Counted from the stretch's first letter, positions 33,873 through 43,989 are shown. The stretch is DNA of 64,000 nucleotides from Clostridia bacterium (GCA_017461985.1 JAFTSA010000007.1:1-64000); one strand, 5' to 3'. Program-made: numbers and translations. Notes: generated by a model not told the origin, from the sequence alone.

Positions 33873-35720
33873 TTATCTGTTCATTTTTTGCAGATAAACT
33901 ATGAGCACTGCAATATCAGCAGGTGAAACACCTGATATGCGTGAGGCTTGTCCCAAGTTCAACGGACGGATCTTATCAAGCTTTTGACGGGCCTCTATGC
34001 GTAGTGCTTTGATTGAAAAGTAGTCAATGTCTTCAGGGAGAAGTTTATCCTCAAGACGCTTTTGCTCACGGACAATGCCCTCTTCCTTTTCAAGGTATCC
34101 TGAGTATCTGCACTCAATGATGACGCTGTTCAACGCCTCGTCGTCAACCTCAAAGGGGATAAGGCTCTTGACGTCTTCAAGGACGGCGTTGGGGCGTTTC
34201 ATCATATCTTCAAGGGTGGGTGTCTTTCTTGACAAAGGCTCACCCCATTTTGTCAAAATCTCTTCCGCCAATTCCTTTTGCACCGTCTTTTTGGACTCCT
34301 TGACTATCTCTGCCATTTGGGCTTTTTTGTCAAGAAGGGCCTTGTATCTTTCCTCGCTGACAAGGCCAAGTTCATAACCTATTTCGGTGAGGCGCATATC
34401 TGCGTTGTCTTGACGGAGTTTGATGCGGTGCTCTGCTCTTGCAGTCATCATACGATAGGGCTCGTTGGTGCCCTTTGTCACAAGGTCGTCAATGAGCACA
34501 CCAATATATGCTTCATCACGGCGCAAGATGAAGGGTGTCTTGCCTTCAATCTTTCTCACCGCATTGACGCCTGCCATAAGGCCTTGCGCCCCTGCCTCTT
34601 CATAGCCACTGCTTCCGTTAACTTGACCTGCGGCAAAAAGGTTTTCAACCGCTTTTGTTTCAAGGGAGGGTTTCAGCGCAAGAGGATCAATACAATCGTA
34701 CTCGATTGCGTAAGCATACTTTGCAAAACGGCAGTTTTCAAGGCCGGGGAGAGTGCGATACATCTTTTCCTGCACGTCGTGAGGGAGAGATGAAGACATA
34801 CCTTGCACGTACATTTCGTCACTGTGGAGTCCTTCAGGCTCAACGAAGATTTGATGACGTGATTTATCCATGAAACGGACCACTTTGTCCTCAATGCTAG
34901 GGCAATATCTAGGGCCGACACCGCTTATACTGCCATTATAGAGAGGACTGCGGTGTATGTTGTCCAAAATTATTTTGTGGGTTTCCTCGTTGGTATAGGT
35001 AAGATAACAAGGCTCCTCCTCAAAAGTGGACGCTTTGGACATAAATGAGAATCTGTCCGCATGCTCACCCAGTTGGATTTCCATCTTTGAAAAGTCTATG
35101 CTGTCACGATAGATTCTTGCAGGAGTGCCTGTCTTGAATCTGCGGATAGGAAGACCAAGTGCAATAAGGTTGTCGGTGAGACCATTTGCAGGTGCATAGC
35201 CACTAGGTCCGCTTGACAAGACGTAGTCACCTGTGATGATGCGTCCGTTGAGATAGACTCCTGCCGCAAGGACCACTGCCCCCGCATAGGCCACGTAGCC
35301 GTCACTAAAACGCACGCCCTTTGCCTTGCCCTCTTCAACTATGACCTCAACTGCCTCCTTTTCAACAAGAGTGATATTCTCCTTTGAGCGGAGTTTTTCA
35401 AGCATAATTTCGTGATAGTGGTTTTTGTCCTGTTGTCCACGAAGTGAAAACACTGCAGGGCCTTTTGCTCTGTTGAGCATTTTGATTTGGACAAGAGATT
35501 GGTCTGCAGTCAAACCCATCTCACCACCGAGAGCGTCAATCTCTCTCACAAGATGACCTTTTGCCGTGCCACCGATTGCAGGGTTGCAAGCCATATACGC
35601 AACCGTGCCAAAATCCGTACAAGAAAGAAGGACTTGTTTGCCAAGTCTTTGGACGGCAAAAGCCGATTCCACACCGGCGTGGCCGGCTCCTATCACGATG
35701 ACGTCAAAAGTGTTTTTCAT
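33873..35720 (-). CDS. mnmG: tRNA uridine-5-carboxymethylaminomethyl modification enzyme, FAD subunit
   Basis: With MnmE forms the complex that modifies U34 in tRNAs reading split codon boxes. 615 residues; FAD motif VIVIGAGHAGVESAFA at the N-terminus, conserved CNPAIGGTAKGHLVREIDALGG, GTPARIYR, YCPSIEDKVVRF and a C-terminal helical domain (ARISGVSPADIAVLIVYL-type). It follows mnmE by about 90 bp with an AT-rich gap containing repeated GTTTATACGTTTT words. Confidence 0.95.
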   Translation of the reverse strand: MKNTFDVIVIGAGHAGVESAFAVQRLGKQVLLSCTDFGTVAYMACNPAIGGTAKGHLVREIDALGGEMGLTADQSLVQIKMLNRAKGPAVFSLRGQQDKNHYHEIMLEKLRSKENITLVEKEAVEVIVEEGKAKGVRFSDGYVAYAGAVVLAAGVYLNGRIITGDYVLSSGPSGYAPANGLTDNLIALGLPIRRFKTGTPARIYRDSIDFSKMEIQLGEHADRFSFMSKASTFEEEPCYLTYTNEETHKIILDNIHRSPLYNGSISGVGPRYCPSIEDKVVRFMDKSRHQIFVEPEGLHSDEMYVQGMSSSLPHDVQEKMYRTLPGLENCRFAKYAYAIEYDCIDPLALKPSLETKAVENLFAAGQVNGSSGYEEAGAQGLMAGVNAVRKIEGKTPFILRRDEAYIGVLIDDLVTKGTNEPYRMMTARAEHRIKLRQDNADMRLTEIGYELGLVSEERYKALLDKKAQMAEIVKESKKTVQKELAEEILTKWGEPLSRKTPTLEDMMKRPNAVLEDVKSLIPFEVDDEALNSVIIECRYSGYLEKEEGIVREQKRLEDKLLPEDIDYFSIKALRIEARQKLDKIRPLNLGQASRISGVSPADIAVLIVYLQKMNR

Positions 35721-35811
35721 CTTGTTTCTTGTGTCTGTACGTTTTGGTGTATACGTTTTAGTTTATACGTTTTTGTTTATACGTTTTGGTTTGTTGTGTC
35801 TTTAAAGCGGA

Positions 35812-37134
35812 CTATTTGCCGACACAGAATTTTGAGAATATGCTGTCCACGATGTCCTCAGTTGCAGTTGCGCCCGTGATTTCACCGAGATAGTTGTATG
35901 CCTCTCTCAAGTCGATAAGCACACAGTCGATTGTGTCATTTTTGTGCAGAATTGCGTGTTCAATGGACGAAATCGCACTTTTAAGTGCCGATACGTGTCT
36001 TTGTGAGGTGATGAGGTCGCTGTCATAAGCACCCTCTTCATAGACTGATGCAATGGCTGAAGCAAGGCGGTCAACGCCTATGCCTTTCATTGCGGACACC
36101 TCAAACACGTTGTCTCCTTCGGTCTTCGCACTGAAGCCGTCCTTGTCACATTTGTTGTAGACGTAGATGACTTTGCCACTGGTGACAATGTCCTCAGGGG
36201 TTGTATCCTTTGTGCCGTCAAGGACGTAAACAACCACATCTGCGCCCTCTATGGCTTTCAGTGCTCTTTCAACGCCAATGCTTTCAACAAGGTCATCACT
36301 GTCGCGAAGGCCTGCCGTGTCAGTCAGGTTGAGCATAACTCCACCCACCTCTGCGCGGGCGGTGACAGTGTCACGAGTTGTGCCTGCCACGTCTGTGACT
36401 ATGGCTCTATTTTCACCAACGAGAGCGTTGAGCAATGATGACTTGCCCACGTTGGGTTCTCCTGCGATTACAACGTCAACGCCGTGCTTTGCAATACGTC
36501 CCATATAAAATGATTGCGCAAGCGTGTGCACGCGCGCAAGCACCCTAGGAAGGGCGTTGTCAAGGGCGGGCATAATCTCGTCTTCCATTTCCTCGGGATA
36601 GTCCAGTGAGGCTTCAAGGGTGGCTAGGACGGTGAGAAGGTCATCCATAATCTCGTTGATTTTTGATGCCACTCCTCCTTGCATCATACGATATGCGGCG
36701 CGGATTCCTGCACTGCTTTCTGCGTGAATCATATCCGCCACACCCTCTGCATCTGAAAGTGACATTCTGCCGTTGAGATAGGCGCGTTTTGTAAACTCAC
36801 CAGCTTCTGCAGGCACTGCACCCTTTGTGGTTATGGTGCTGACCGCCCCTTGCATAATGCGGACACCGCCGTGCAGATAAAACTCCACTGTGTCCTCTCC
36901 TGTAAAGGAGTTGTTTGCAGGGAAAAACACGGCGTATCCTTTGTCGGTGAAACCGTCACCTTGGAACGTGCCGAAAGTCATTTTCAGGGGGTTTTCTTTG
37001 AGAATTTCGCCAACTCCTTGACCTTTCTTAAAGAAAACAGCATCGGCTATTTTCCTTGCGTCCTGTCCAGAGACACGCACGATGCCGATGCCGCCAGCCC
37101 CTATGGGCGTTGAAATTGCAACTATTGTTTTCAT
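35812..37134 (-). CDS. mnmE: tRNA modification GTPase
   Basis: Partner of MnmG in tRNA U34 modification. 440 residues: N-terminal folate-binding domain (TIVAISTPIGAGGIGIVRVSG), helical domain, and an inserted G domain with GEPNVGKSS (G1), DTAG (G3) and NKCD (G4). The C-terminus ends FCVGK, matching the C-[IV]-G-K signature whose Cys is needed for catalysis. Its start overlaps the last base of jag. Confidence 0.95.
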   Translation of the reverse strand: MKTIVAISTPIGAGGIGIVRVSGQDARKIADAVFFKKGQGVGEILKENPLKMTFGTFQGDGFTDKGYAVFFPANNSFTGEDTVEFYLHGGVRIMQGAVSTITTKGAVPAEAGEFTKRAYLNGRMSLSDAEGVADMIHAESSAGIRAAYRMMQGGVASKINEIMDDLLTVLATLEASLDYPEEMEDEIMPALDNALPRVLARVHTLAQSFYMGRIAKHGVDVVIAGEPNVGKSSLLNALVGENRAIVTDVAGTTRDTVTARAEVGGVMLNLTDTAGLRDSDDLVESIGVERALKAIEGADVVVYVLDGTKDTTPEDIVTSGKVIYVYNKCDKDGFSAKTEGDNVFEVSAMKGIGVDRLASAIASVYEEGAYDSDLITSQRHVSALKSAISSIEHAILHKNDTIDCVLIDLREAYNYLGEITGATATEDIVDSIFSKFCVGK

Positions 37135-37985
37135 TATCTCTTCTTTCCGCCGAAGCTCTTAAACTTGGGAGGACCAGTCTTTACGACTGCGGGTTTGACG
37201 AAGTCGTCGTCATCTGAAAGAAGTGAATAGACCTTTCCGTCAGGAATATCGTCATAGTTTCTTTCAGCCTTTTGAGGACGAGGCTTGTCTGCCTTTTTTG
37301 CTCCGTCTTTTCTTCCGTGGTCGCGATCACGATTGTCCTTACGGTCACGACGATTGTTGTTTCTTCTTCCGCCCTTCAATTCAACACCCTTGGGGACGAT
37401 GACAACGTGGCGGTTGCTTTCTTCACCTTCACTGACGGTGGATGCGATCTCGCTGTCTGCAAGTGCACTGTGGATCACACGTCTTTCAAAGGGATTCATG
37501 GGTTCAAGTTCTATTTTTCTTGCTGTACGGTGTGCTTTTTCTGCAAGACGGAGAGCGAGAGCGGTGAGGGTTTCACGGCGTTTTTCGCGGTAGTTTTCAC
37601 TGTCAACCACCACTTTTTTGAATTCGCTCTTTTCTTGATTGAGATAGGTGAGCACAAGATATTGAATTGCATCAAGGGCTTCTCCACGGTAGCCGATTGC
37701 CGTTCCGCTGTCTTCGCCGGTGATTTCAATATTCAACGTGCCGTTGTCGTCAGTGACTGTTGCACGTGACGAGAGCCCCATCTTGTCAAGGATTCCGTTT
37801 ACGAAGTCTTGGACTTTGGTGAGGGCTGTTTCAATGACAGTCACCTTCACGTGAGCCTTTGAAAAAAGTCCGCCTTTTGCAAGGACTTCAACCTCAACTC
37901 TGTCACGGGCAACGCCAAGTTGTTCAAGGGCGTTTGCCACGGCAAGGTCGATTGTTGAAGCTTTGACTTCTACAAATTTGTTCAT
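37134..37985 (-). CDS. jag: Jag/KhpB RNA-binding protein with basic C-terminal tail
   Basis: SpoIIIJ-associated RNA-binding protein. Order: Jag_N (residues 1-55, EVKASTIDLAVANALEQLG), KH domain around GTAIGYRGEALDAIQYL and R3H domain (RVIHSALADSEIASTVSEGEESNRHVV). Most homologues end shortly after R3H. Here about 80 further residues follow: an Arg/Asn/Asp/Lys-rich stretch (GGRRNNNRRDRKDNRDRDHG) and a final acidic-basic tail, probably disordered and RNA-binding. It lies between yidC and mnmE as usual. Confidence 0.9.
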   Translation of the reverse strand: MNKFVEVKASTIDLAVANALEQLGVARDRVEVEVLAKGGLFSKAHVKVTVIETALTKVQDFVNGILDKMGLSSRATVTDDNGTLNIEITGEDSGTAIGYRGEALDAIQYLVLTYLNQEKSEFKKVVVDSENYREKRRETLTALALRLAEKAHRTARKIELEPMNPFERRVIHSALADSEIASTVSEGEESNRHVVIVPKGVELKGGRRNNNRRDRKDNRDRDHGRKDGAKKADKPRPQKAERNYDDIPDGKVYSLLSDDDDFVKPAVVKTGPPKFKSFGGKKR

Positions 37986-38003
37986 AAATACTCCTATTTT
38001 ACG

Positions 38004-39248
38004 TTAACGAGCCTTTTTTGCAACGGGATTTTGGGCTTTTTTCTTGTCCACGATCTTGAAGACCAAGTTGAATGCAAGTTGGAACACTGTTGACGTAAGT
38101 GAACTGACCAGCATATAAAGTGCAAATGCAGATGAATACATAAGTGCGAACACTGCAGTGATGACAGGCATCATATATTGCATCATCTTCATGCTTGCTT
38201 GTGTTTGGTCGGGCTTCTTTTCCTTGCCGTTTGCTTGTTGTTGTGCAGGTGCGGGTGCGCCCAAATTCTTCAACTTTTCAATTCTTTGTTTGAAGGTCTT
38301 CTTTTCCTTCTTTTCACCAATGCCTTGTGCTGCACTCATCAGTTTTTGTGAAATTACACTGAGAGCCAGTGACAAAATGGGCAGGATAAGGAAGCCGTTC
38401 CACTTGCCTTCTTTTGCCCAACCGCCTGTGCCAAGGACCTTGCCCATGACGTCTTCATATTCGTCTGCTTGAACGCCGGTGATTCTTGAAGTGACCATAC
38501 CTTGTTGACCGGTGACTGTGAGATAGTCGGGGACTGCCTTTTGCCAGCCATCGGGGACAAAGATGTTCTTGATCCAAAGGAAACTTCTGCTTTCCACTTG
38601 TGCATCGTCATAATAGAATTCATACACAGCGGTTTGTGCTTTGTCCTTTGCTGCGGCAAAGAGTTCCGCATTTGCTTCATTTTCCCAGTCCTCACCAAGT
38701 TCTGCTGTCATTGTTTGGTCATAGACGTTGTAGCAATCTTGATAGTCGTTGGCGTATTTCCAACCGACCATTTCTCTAAATCCTGCAAAGATGACAAAGA
38801 ACACAACCAAGGTGACGATTGTGGGAAGACATGCGCCGAAGGTTGAATATTTCTCTCTCTTGTAGAGAGCCATTTGTTCTTGTTGGAACTTTTGCTTGTC
38901 ATCACCGTATTTTGCCTGCAAGATTTCAAGTTGAGGCTTCATACGTTCCATTGCTTTGGCATTTTTGCGAGTGATCATCTTTTGCCAAATGTCAAGGGGT
39001 GAAAGGATAAGTTTGAGTATGACTGTAAATGCCACGACAGTCCAACCGATGTTGCCAATGCCTTCATACAAAATGTTGATGAATTTTGCGATGAAGTGGT
39101 TGACTTCAAGGGTTGCGCCCTTGTCGGACACGTCATACACGCCTGCGTCTTTGTTGCATGCGCTAAGGACAATACAACATACGCCGATGAGCAATGCAAC
39201 GGCGTAAATGAGCATTCTTCTCTTGCGTGCGTAATCTAAACGAGCCAT
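38004..39248 (-). CDS. yidC: Membrane protein insertase YidC/Oxa1 (SpoIIIJ type)
   Basis: Inserts proteins into the membrane. The N-terminus has a lipobox-like LSAC (Cys31), as in Gram-positive SpoIIIJ. TM1 VAFTVILKLILSPLDIWQ is followed by the cytoplasmic coiled hairpin (MERMKPQLEILQAKYGDDKQKFQQEQMALYK) and TM2-TM5. Between TM2 and TM3 is an unusually long acidic external segment of roughly 110 residues (YDQTMTAELGEDWENEANAE onward), so the protein reaches 414 residues instead of about 260. A Gln/Ala/Lys-rich cytoplasmic loop precedes the last two helices. It overlaps yidD by 13 bp. Confidence 0.9.
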   Translation of the reverse strand: MARLDYARKRRMLIYAVALLIGVCCIVLSACNKDAGVYDVSDKGATLEVNHFIAKFINILYEGIGNIGWTVVAFTVILKLILSPLDIWQKMITRKNAKAMERMKPQLEILQAKYGDDKQKFQQEQMALYKREKYSTFGACLPTIVTLVVFFVIFAGFREMVGWKYANDYQDCYNVYDQTMTAELGEDWENEANAELFAAAKDKAQTAVYEFYYDDAQVESRSFLWIKNIFVPDGWQKAVPDYLTVTGQQGMVTSRITGVQADEYEDVMGKVLGTGGWAKEGKWNGFLILPILSLALSVISQKLMSAAQGIGEKKEKKTFKQRIEKLKNLGAPAPAQQQANGKEKKPDQTQASMKMMQYMMPVITAVFALMYSSAFALYMLVSSLTSTVFQLAFNLVFKIVDKKKAQNPVAKKAR

Positions 39249-39481
39249 TTTGCGTTTCCTCGATAATTTTCTTTGACAGGGTCAAAACCGCCCTTTGAAA
39301 AAGGATTGCAACGGAGTATGCGCCAAGAGCCCATCAATATTCCAACAATGACGCCGTGTTTGCGTATGGCGTCAAATGCGTACATTGAGCAGGTGGGTGT
39401 ATACTTGCAGTTGCGCCCAATATAGGGGCTGAGCATAGCCTTGTACCAATGCAAGGCGGCATAACACATCTTTTTCAGCAT
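39236..39481 (-). CDS. yidD: Membrane protein insertion efficiency factor
   Basis: 81 residues with the family signature YTPTCSMYA, then RILRCNPFSKGGFDPV. It helps YidC-dependent insertion. It overlaps rnpA at its start (7 bp) and yidC at its end (13 bp), so all three are translationally coupled. Confidence 0.95.
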   Translation of the reverse strand: MLKKMCYAALHWYKAMLSPYIGRNCKYTPTCSMYAFDAIRKHGVIVGILMGSWRILRCNPFSKGGFDPVKENYRGNAKWLV

Positions 39482-39810
39482 AGTCTGCCTGCCTTTTCGA
39501 AGATATGTTTCACGTCTTCACAGATGGCGTAGTAGTCAGCGTTTGCAGCCGATTCTCTTGCCACAATAACATAGGTATAGCCGGTGGCGATTTGAGGAAG
39601 GATACTGCCCACCCCTTCTCTTATCAGCCTTTTGACTCTGTTGCGGACGACTGCTCCGCCCACCTTTTTGGAGACGGATATGCCGACCTTCATCCCGTTG
39701 CCACGAGATTTTACGTAGAGAAGCAGTAAGTGACGAGCAGAAGATTTCTCGCCTTTTTTGTAGACATAACTAAACGCCGATCTTCTTTTCAGTCGGTACT
39801 GCTTTTGCAT
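39475..39810 (-). CDS. rnpA: Ribonuclease P protein component
   Basis: Protein cofactor of RNase P for tRNA 5' maturation. 111 basic residues with central KVGGAVVRNRVKRLIRE, the RNR signature, and the N-terminal LKRRSAFSYVYKKG. It begins six bases after rpmH and overlaps yidD. Confidence 0.95.
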   Translation of the reverse strand: MQKQYRLKRRSAFSYVYKKGEKSSARHLLLLYVKSRGNGMKVGISVSKKVGGAVVRNRVKRLIREGVGSILPQIATGYTYVIVARESAANADYYAICEDVKHIFEKAGRLC

Positions 39811-39816
39811 TTTCTA

Positions 39817-39951
39817 TTATGCGCTGAGAACCTTTCTGCCTCTTGCGCGTCTGCGCTTCAAGACCTTTCTTCCGCTTGTGGACTTCATTCTTTCACGGAA
39901 TCCGTGGACTTTGCTTCTTTGTCTTTTCTTGGGTTGGTAAGTTTGTTTCAT
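39817..39951 (-). CDS. rpmH: 50S ribosomal protein L34
   Basis: 44 residues: [20 protein letters not shown], then a Ser/Arg/Lys-rich second half ending GRKVLSA. Sequence and position before rnpA are diagnostic. CGGAGGCAAC precedes the ATG. It is the first gene of the rpmH-rnpA-yidD-yidC-jag-mnmE-mnmG operon. dnaA, usually divergent from it, is replaced here by argS. Confidence 0.97.
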   Translation of the reverse strand: MKQTYQPKKRQRSKVHGFRERMKSTSGRKVLKRRRARGRKVLSA

Positions 39952-40013
39952 TATTGTTGCCTCCGTTTAGGATAGTTATTTTCTATAAGTATATATAAAA
40001 TATACGCTTGCCT

Positions 40014-40042
40014 ATTATAAGCAAAAGTTGATTTTGTGTCAA
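40014..40042 (-). promoter_or_regulatory. Consensus promoter of the rpmH operon
   Basis: Perfect TTGACA, 17 bp, TATAAT on the minus strand, about 60 bp before rpmH. Confidence 0.85.
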
Positions 40043-40068
40043 CTGATTTTTCATTTCGGCAAGGTGTT

Positions 40069-40101
40069 AAGGGGCATATTTTGGGTTTTTGCCCCTTTTT
40101 T
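40069..40101 (+). terminator. Hairpin with T run beyond argS
   Basis: GGGGCA (40071-40076) pairs with TGCCCC (40090-40095), then TTTTTT on the plus strand. Its better T run faces right although argS comes from the other side; it may still end argS transcripts as the minus strand continues TTAACACC. Confidence 0.4.
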
Positions 40102-40126
40102 CAGGTTGATTTCGGGGTTTTTGAGC

Positions 40127-41812
40127 CTACATAACCTCAGGTGCGTCAATGCCCAGGAGGGCAAGACCTTCCTTTATGGTGCGACCGACCACGTCGGTGA
40201 GCATAAGACGTGCGTTTTTCACTGCCTCGTCGTCAACAACGATACGGTGTCCAATGTAGAAACGGTTGAACTTTTCTGCAAGGTCAACGATGTGTCTTGT
40301 GACAACGCAGGGTTCACGGAGTTTTGCCGCTTGTTTCACACTGTCGCCGAAAGTCAAAACACTCTTGACCACTTCATATCCTTCATCGTCAAGGATTGCT
40401 GAGAAGTCGACGTTGTTCAAGTCATAGTCACCGCCCTTTCTCAGTGCGCTCTTGCTACGGGCATAGGTGTATTGAACGTAAGGTGCTGTTTCGCCGTCAA
40501 AGTTGAGGACCTTGTCATAGGAGAAGACGATATCTTTTATGCGGTTGTTCCACAGTGCGCTGAACACAACTGCGCCAACACCAACGCTTTCTGCGGTCTT
40601 CTCTTTGTCTTCAAGATTAGGGTTCTTTTCCTCGATGATTGCTCTTGCTTTTTCAACAGCTTTGTCAAGGACTTCTTTGAGCCAAACCACTCTTCCTTGA
40701 CGTGTTGACATTGAGCCATCTTCCATACTGACCATACCAAATGCGATGTGCTCCATATCGTCCTTTCCTGCAAAATCCATAAGTTCAAGCACCTTAAATA
40801 CCTGTTTAAAGTGCAGATTCTGCTGATAAGCCACCACGTAGAGGCACTTTGAGAAGTCGTAAGTTTTCTTGCGATAATAGGCTGCTGCGATGTCACGTGT
40901 TGCATACAGTGATGCGCCGTCTGCCTTCACAAGAAGACAAGGGGGCATGCCATATTCATCAAGGTTGACCACCTTTGCGCCCTCACTGATTTCAAGGAGT
41001 CCCTTTGACTCCATTTCGTCAAGACAGGGTTGCATTTTGTCGTTGTAGAAGGACTCGCCGTTGTATGAATCAAAGGTGATTTTGAGGCGGTCGTATATCT
41101 TTGAAACTGCTCGCATCGTCACGTCTTTGAAGGTGTCAAAATAGGCATTTGCCTCACTGTCACCGTCCTCAATACGCTTAAACCAAGCACGTGCTTCATC
41201 GTCAAGTGCGGGGTTATTTTCGCTTTCTTGATGGTATCTTACATAGAGCGAGTTGAGGAAATATTCATCGTTTTTTGCGATTTCTTCAAGAGACGACCAC
41301 TTGCGTGTTGCCACGATAAGTTTGCCAAATTGTGTGCCCCAGTCACCAAGGTGATTGATGCCTACAACGTTGTAGCCAAGGTGTTTGAAGATACGATAAA
41401 GTGCGCCACCAATGACTGTTGTTGAAAGGTGACCAATGTGGAATGGTTTTGCAATGTTGACTGAGCTGTAGTCAAGACAAATTGTCTTGCCGTTGCCCTC
41501 GTCACTTCCGCCGATATTTTCATTGCCGAGGGCGGAGATGAGAGTTTTTGCAATTGCTTCACGGTTGAGATACACGTTGAGGTATCCGCCAACCACTTGA
41601 TATTTTTCAACAAAGTCAACGCCGTCAAGGGCGGTTGCCAATTCGTTTGCGATTTGAGAAGGTGCTTTTCTCAACACCTTTGAAAATTTAAAGCAGGGCA
41701 AACATACGTCACCCAATTTGTTGTCTTTGGGCACTTCAAATGCGTTCAAAATGTCGTCTGCTGAGATTTGGTCTGTTGCCAGTGCTGATGCCAGTTGTTT
41801 GTCAAATAACAT
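40127..41812 (-). CDS. argS: Arginyl-tRNA synthetase
   Basis: Charges tRNA-Arg. 561 residues: N-terminal Arg-tRNA-synthetase N domain, class I signature SVNIAKPFHIGHLSTT (HIGH), MSTRQGRVVW in place of a KMSKS loop as usual in ArgRS, and the DALR anticodon-binding domain ending LALLGIDAPEVM. It sits upstream of rpmH in the same direction, where dnaA would be expected in divergent orientation. Confidence 0.95.
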   Translation of the reverse strand: MLFDKQLASALATDQISADDILNAFEVPKDNKLGDVCLPCFKFSKVLRKAPSQIANELATALDGVDFVEKYQVVGGYLNVYLNREAIAKTLISALGNENIGGSDEGNGKTICLDYSSVNIAKPFHIGHLSTTVIGGALYRIFKHLGYNVVGINHLGDWGTQFGKLIVATRKWSSLEEIAKNDEYFLNSLYVRYHQESENNPALDDEARAWFKRIEDGDSEANAYFDTFKDVTMRAVSKIYDRLKITFDSYNGESFYNDKMQPCLDEMESKGLLEISEGAKVVNLDEYGMPPCLLVKADGASLYATRDIAAAYYRKKTYDFSKCLYVVAYQQNLHFKQVFKVLELMDFAGKDDMEHIAFGMVSMEDGSMSTRQGRVVWLKEVLDKAVEKARAIIEEKNPNLEDKEKTAESVGVGAVVFSALWNNRIKDIVFSYDKVLNFDGETAPYVQYTYARSKSALRKGGDYDLNNVDFSAILDDEGYEVVKSVLTFGDSVKQAAKLREPCVVTRHIVDLAEKFNRFYIGHRIVVDDEAVKNARLMLTDVVGRTIKEGLALLGIDAPEVM

Positions 41813-41958
41813 AGTTTCCTTTTACGGCGAAACCGTCGATTTTCTATTTTCAGTTTGGGTTTGTCTGTTTGTCAGTTTTGTGCCAATTCAACTTCTAGTT
41901 GAGGTTTTTTGGGTGTTTTCTCTTGTCCTACGGGCAAAATAGGTGGTTAGAACACCAA

Positions 41959-43041
41959 TTACACGTTGAAACGGAAGAGGACAACGTCGTTGTCTTGCAT
42001 GACGTATTCCTTGCCTTCACTTCTCACTTTGCCTCTTTCCTTTGCCACGTTGAACGAGCCACATTCAAGCAAAGTTTGATAGTCCACGATTTCTGCTCTT
42101 ATAAAGCCCTTTTCAAAGTCGCTGTGGATTTTGCCTGCTGCTTGAGGGGCTTTTGTGCCCTTTTCAATGGTCCAAGCGCGGGTTTCCTTTTCACCGGCGG
42201 TGAGATATGAGATAAGACCGAGAAGGTCGTATGAGGCTGACACAAGTTTGTCAAGACCGCTTTCAGTGAGGCCATATTCTTCCATAAAGATTGCTCTATC
42301 GTCATCGTCAAGAGCAACGAGGTCTTCTTTAAGTTTAGCGCAAAGGACGATGCAACCTGCACCCTCTTTCGCTGCGCCTTTGGTGACTGCCTCAGTGTAG
42401 TCGTTTCCGCCGATGGTGTTTTCATCAACGTTGGCTACGTAGATGACAGGTTTTGAGGTGAGGAGGAATTGTTCGTCGATAAATGCCTTGAAGTCATCAT
42501 CAACTGCCATTGTGCGGAGGGGTTTGCCCTCTTCAAGCCATGCCTTCATCTTTTCAAGACGCTCAACATCAACGGTGTACTTTTTGTCCGCCTTTTGCAT
42601 TGAGATTGCTTTGGGGAGACGTCTGTCAATTGCCTCCATATCTGCAAAGATAAGTTCAAGATTGATGGTTTCCATATCACGGAGAGGGTTGACACTGCCG
42701 TCAACGTGGGTGATATTTTCATCGTCAAAGCATCTCACCACGTGGACGATTGCATCCACTTCACGAATGTGTGAGAGGAATTTGTTGCCAAGACCTTCAC
42801 CTCTGCTTGCGCCCTTGACAAGACCTGCTATGTCCACAAATTCAAGGGTGGTGGGGGTGATTTTCTTGCTGTCATAAAGGGCGGCAAGTTTTGTCAGTCT
42901 TTCATCGGGCACTGCCACGATGCCCACGTTGGGCTCGATTGTGCAGAAAGGATAGTTGGCGGCTTGTGCGCCTGCCTTGGTGATTGCATTGAAAAGTGTG
43001 CTCTTTCCGACATTTGGAAGTCCTACTACGCCGAGTTTCAT
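41959..43041 (-). CDS. ychF: Ribosome-binding ATPase YchF
   Basis: OLA1/YchF family P-loop protein that prefers ATP. 360 residues; G1 [19 protein letters not shown] at the start, [21 protein letters not shown] in place of NKxD, and a C-terminal TGS domain ending [16 protein letters not shown]. The ATG at 43041 with AGGAGAAAA-type site begins directly with the G domain; a 14-codon extension is not needed. Confidence 0.95.
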   Translation of the reverse strand: MKLGVVGLPNVGKSTLFNAITKAGAQAANYPFCTIEPNVGIVAVPDERLTKLAALYDSKKITPTTLEFVDIAGLVKGASRGEGLGNKFLSHIREVDAIVHVVRCFDDENITHVDGSVNPLRDMETINLELIFADMEAIDRRLPKAISMQKADKKYTVDVERLEKMKAWLEEGKPLRTMAVDDDFKAFIDEQFLLTSKPVIYVANVDENTIGGNDYTEAVTKGAAKEGAGCIVLCAKLKEDLVALDDDDRAIFMEEYGLTESGLDKLVSASYDLLGLISYLTAGEKETRAWTIEKGTKAPQAAGKIHSDFEKGFIRAEIVDYQTLLECGSFNVAKERGKVRSEGKEYVMQDNDVVLFRFNV

Positions 43042-43124
43042 TTTTCTCCTTGTGCGTTCTAATGCGCGATAAGTTAAATACAATATTTTAGTATAGACTA
43101 AAAAAAGGAGTTAGTAAAGAGAAA

Positions 43125-43883
43125 ATGAAGATTTGGGAAGGGATAATCCTTGGACTCGTCCAAGGACTGACTGAATTTTTGCCCGTGTCCTCGTCGGGGC
43201 ATTTGTTCCTTTTGGAAAAGTTGGGGGTGGGCAACGAGAGCCTGTTTTTCAACGTATGCATGCACCTAGGCACACTGCTGTCAGTCCTCATTGTTATGCG
43301 GAAAAAGTGGTTGCCTCTTGTGAGAAAACCTCTTCAAAAAACAAACCTGTGTGTCCTCCTTTCTTGCCTCCCAACAGTGGGGTTTGCACTCCTAACAAAA
43401 GCCCTTGCGCCAACCCTTCTTGAAGGGCAATTTCTTGCCCTTGGTTTTATGATTACGGCGGTGTTTTTGTTCTGCGCCGAAAAACTGCATTTTGACCGAA
43501 AACGCACTTTATCTGTCAAAACAAGCATATTAAGTGGAGTTTTCCAAGGTATTGCGGTTTTGCCCGGGGTGTCACGAAGTGGTGCAACAATCACCGCTTT
43601 ATCCCTTGTTGGAGTGGACAAAAAGGAGTCTGCCGACTTCTCTTTTTTGATGTCAATCCCAGTGATTTTAGGCTCTGCAATCCTTGAAATCATGCCCTTG
43701 ATTTCAGGGGATTTTACCCTTGCAACAGCGGACGTTTTGCCCCTAATCCTCGGCACTGTCACCGCCTTTGTGTCAGGGTGTTTTGCCATCAAATTCTTCT
43801 TGAAAATAGTCTCCACAAAAAGCCTTCTTCCCTTCTCCATCTACACCTTTTTATTGTCGATTGTGTCTATGTGTGCATTATAA
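43125..43883 (+). CDS. uppP: Undecaprenyl-diphosphatase
   Basis: Recycles the undecaprenyl carrier lipid for cell-wall synthesis; BacA family integral membrane protein of 252 residues. Active-site segments are GLVQGLTEFLPVSSSGHL near the N-terminus and the internal repeat GVFQGIAVLPGVSRSGATIT. It is transcribed rightward between ychF and the glucosidase gene, one of only two rightward genes in the leftward block. Confidence 0.95.
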   Translation: MKIWEGIILGLVQGLTEFLPVSSSGHLFLLEKLGVGNESLFFNVCMHLGTLLSVLIVMRKKWLPLVRKPLQKTNLCVLLSCLPTVGFALLTKALAPTLLEGQFLALGFMITAVFLFCAEKLHFDRKRTLSVKTSILSGVFQGIAVLPGVSRSGATITALSLVGVDKKESADFSFLMSIPVILGSAILEIMPLISGDFTLATADVLPLILGTVTAFVSGCFAIKFFLKIVSTKSLLPFSIYTFLLSIVSMCAL

Positions 43884-43989
43884 AATTGGTGTCCGCAATC
43901 TCTCTTTTGAGTGCGAACATTTCAAGTACATGTCCCCCTTCCTCACGTGTTTCCCCCGTTTGCTATCCGCAAAACCCTTCGGGTGGGGA

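Noticed and set aside
41887..41915. Rightward terminator between ychF and argS
   Set aside because: A CAACT-TCT-AGTTG stem with T run exists, but no rightward gene precedes it and the stem is short; left out as uncertain.
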